A stretch of DNA of 64,000 nt from Hyposmocoma kahamanoa (Eukaryota; Arthropoda; Insecta; Lepidoptera; Cosmopterigidae). Shown here piece by piece: positions 63,640 through 64,000 of this stretch. The notes under the pieces were generated by a model. The model was not told the DNA's origin, searched no databases, and saw only the letters and a program-made list of their open reading frames with translations. The position numbers were made by a program, and so were the translations under genes. The DNA lies in NCBI RefSeq assembly GCF_003589595.1, contig NW_020653712.1, positions 594,260-658,259 of the forward strand, read 5' to 3'. Positions within the stretch are counted from its first letter, which is position 1, and every line of letters begins with the position of its first letter.

Positions 63640-64000
63640 AATTACAATGACCAGTGGATCAACAAAATTAGCAGATTTAGGGGGCCTTGTGCTTAGGGAG
63701 CCCGACCAATTATTTGACTATATCAAATTCAAATGTCTAGATATCTAGACCGAAAACCGTCCAGTCTAGCCCTAGACGAAACTAACAACAAGATTAGAAG
63801 TCCATTTGCGGCGAGCTCCATCAAACTCGATAAACAGGCTCCAGGGGAATTGCAAAGCCACTTTTGTGATGACAATTTAATTGTCATCGGTTTTTGAGGT
63901 CGAAATTTGGAACAGACAGATTACACGTCCTACTACCGGACACAGGTCACCTCTGGAGAGGATTTAGGTCTTAGTCGGCGCTAATCCGAGTTCGTCAGTT
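63640..64000. other. Unidentified end segment with a SINE D tip
   Basis: 63640-63920 is less AT-rich and may be decayed LINE coding sequence. From about 63935 a minus-sense SINE D 3' end (CACCTCTGGAGAGGATTTAGG) runs out of the window. Confidence 0.35.

Overview
The window looks like a piece of an insect nuclear genome, most likely a moth or butterfly. This is an inference. It is AT-rich, gene-poor and dense in mariner/Tc1 relics, non-LTR retrotransposon fragments and tRNA-headed SINEs. One interspersed repeat ends in the ATCAGG...TATAAAAA type of 3' tail that I associate with lepidopteran retroposons. Nothing prokaryotic is present: no operons, CRISPR arrays or rRNA.

Host coding content is sparse and lies on the minus strand. 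Three exons with good splice sites fit a group III secretory phospholipase A2 locus: a leader/pro-region exon at 34876-35268, a catalytic cassette at 27667-27888 and a second, divergent cassette at 17705-17929. Both cassettes start and end in phase 2 at homologous positions, and the leader exon has a phase-2 donor. They are therefore interchangeable modules (mutually exclusive exons) or tandem paralogues; the sequence cannot decide which. The exon that should follow a cassette was not found.

Most of the rest is mobile DNA, much of it nested. (1) A family of about 500-bp elements has terminal inverted repeats of about 33 bp and 8-bp target duplications. Each copy carries the start of a THAP zinc-finger domain up to a splice donor: 5308-5799, 15836-16326, 42744-43225, 44835-45334 and 61804-62313. 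These look like MITEs derived from a P-superfamily transposon. (2) A different 1.6-kb element at 23655-25284 has 23-bp terminal repeats, 11-bp subterminal inverted repeats, a THAP first exon and an internal array of about 99-bp repeats. (3) A third THAP-bearing relic family lies at 19340-19600 and 35545-35800. (4) There are two solo LTRs of one family with perfect 5-bp target duplications. (5) There is a nearly open LINE reverse transcriptase at 39413-41520 plus smaller LINE 3' ends. (6) There is a mariner with one nonsense codon at the left edge, and two Tc1/mariner relics of another lineage. (7) There are several MITE and foldback families and four SINE families, one with about 19 copies.

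Layout: 1-17.7 kb is repeats and AT-rich spacer. 17.7-35.3 kb is the PLA2 interval, with the 1.6-kb THAP element, a TIR element and a hairpin cluster in its introns. 35.3-64 kb is a repeat graveyard with the LINE, four of the eight THAP-bearing copies and many nested insertions. All coordinates, alignments and splice calls were read by eye; repeat edges are good to roughly 5-20 bases unless a target duplication fixes them.
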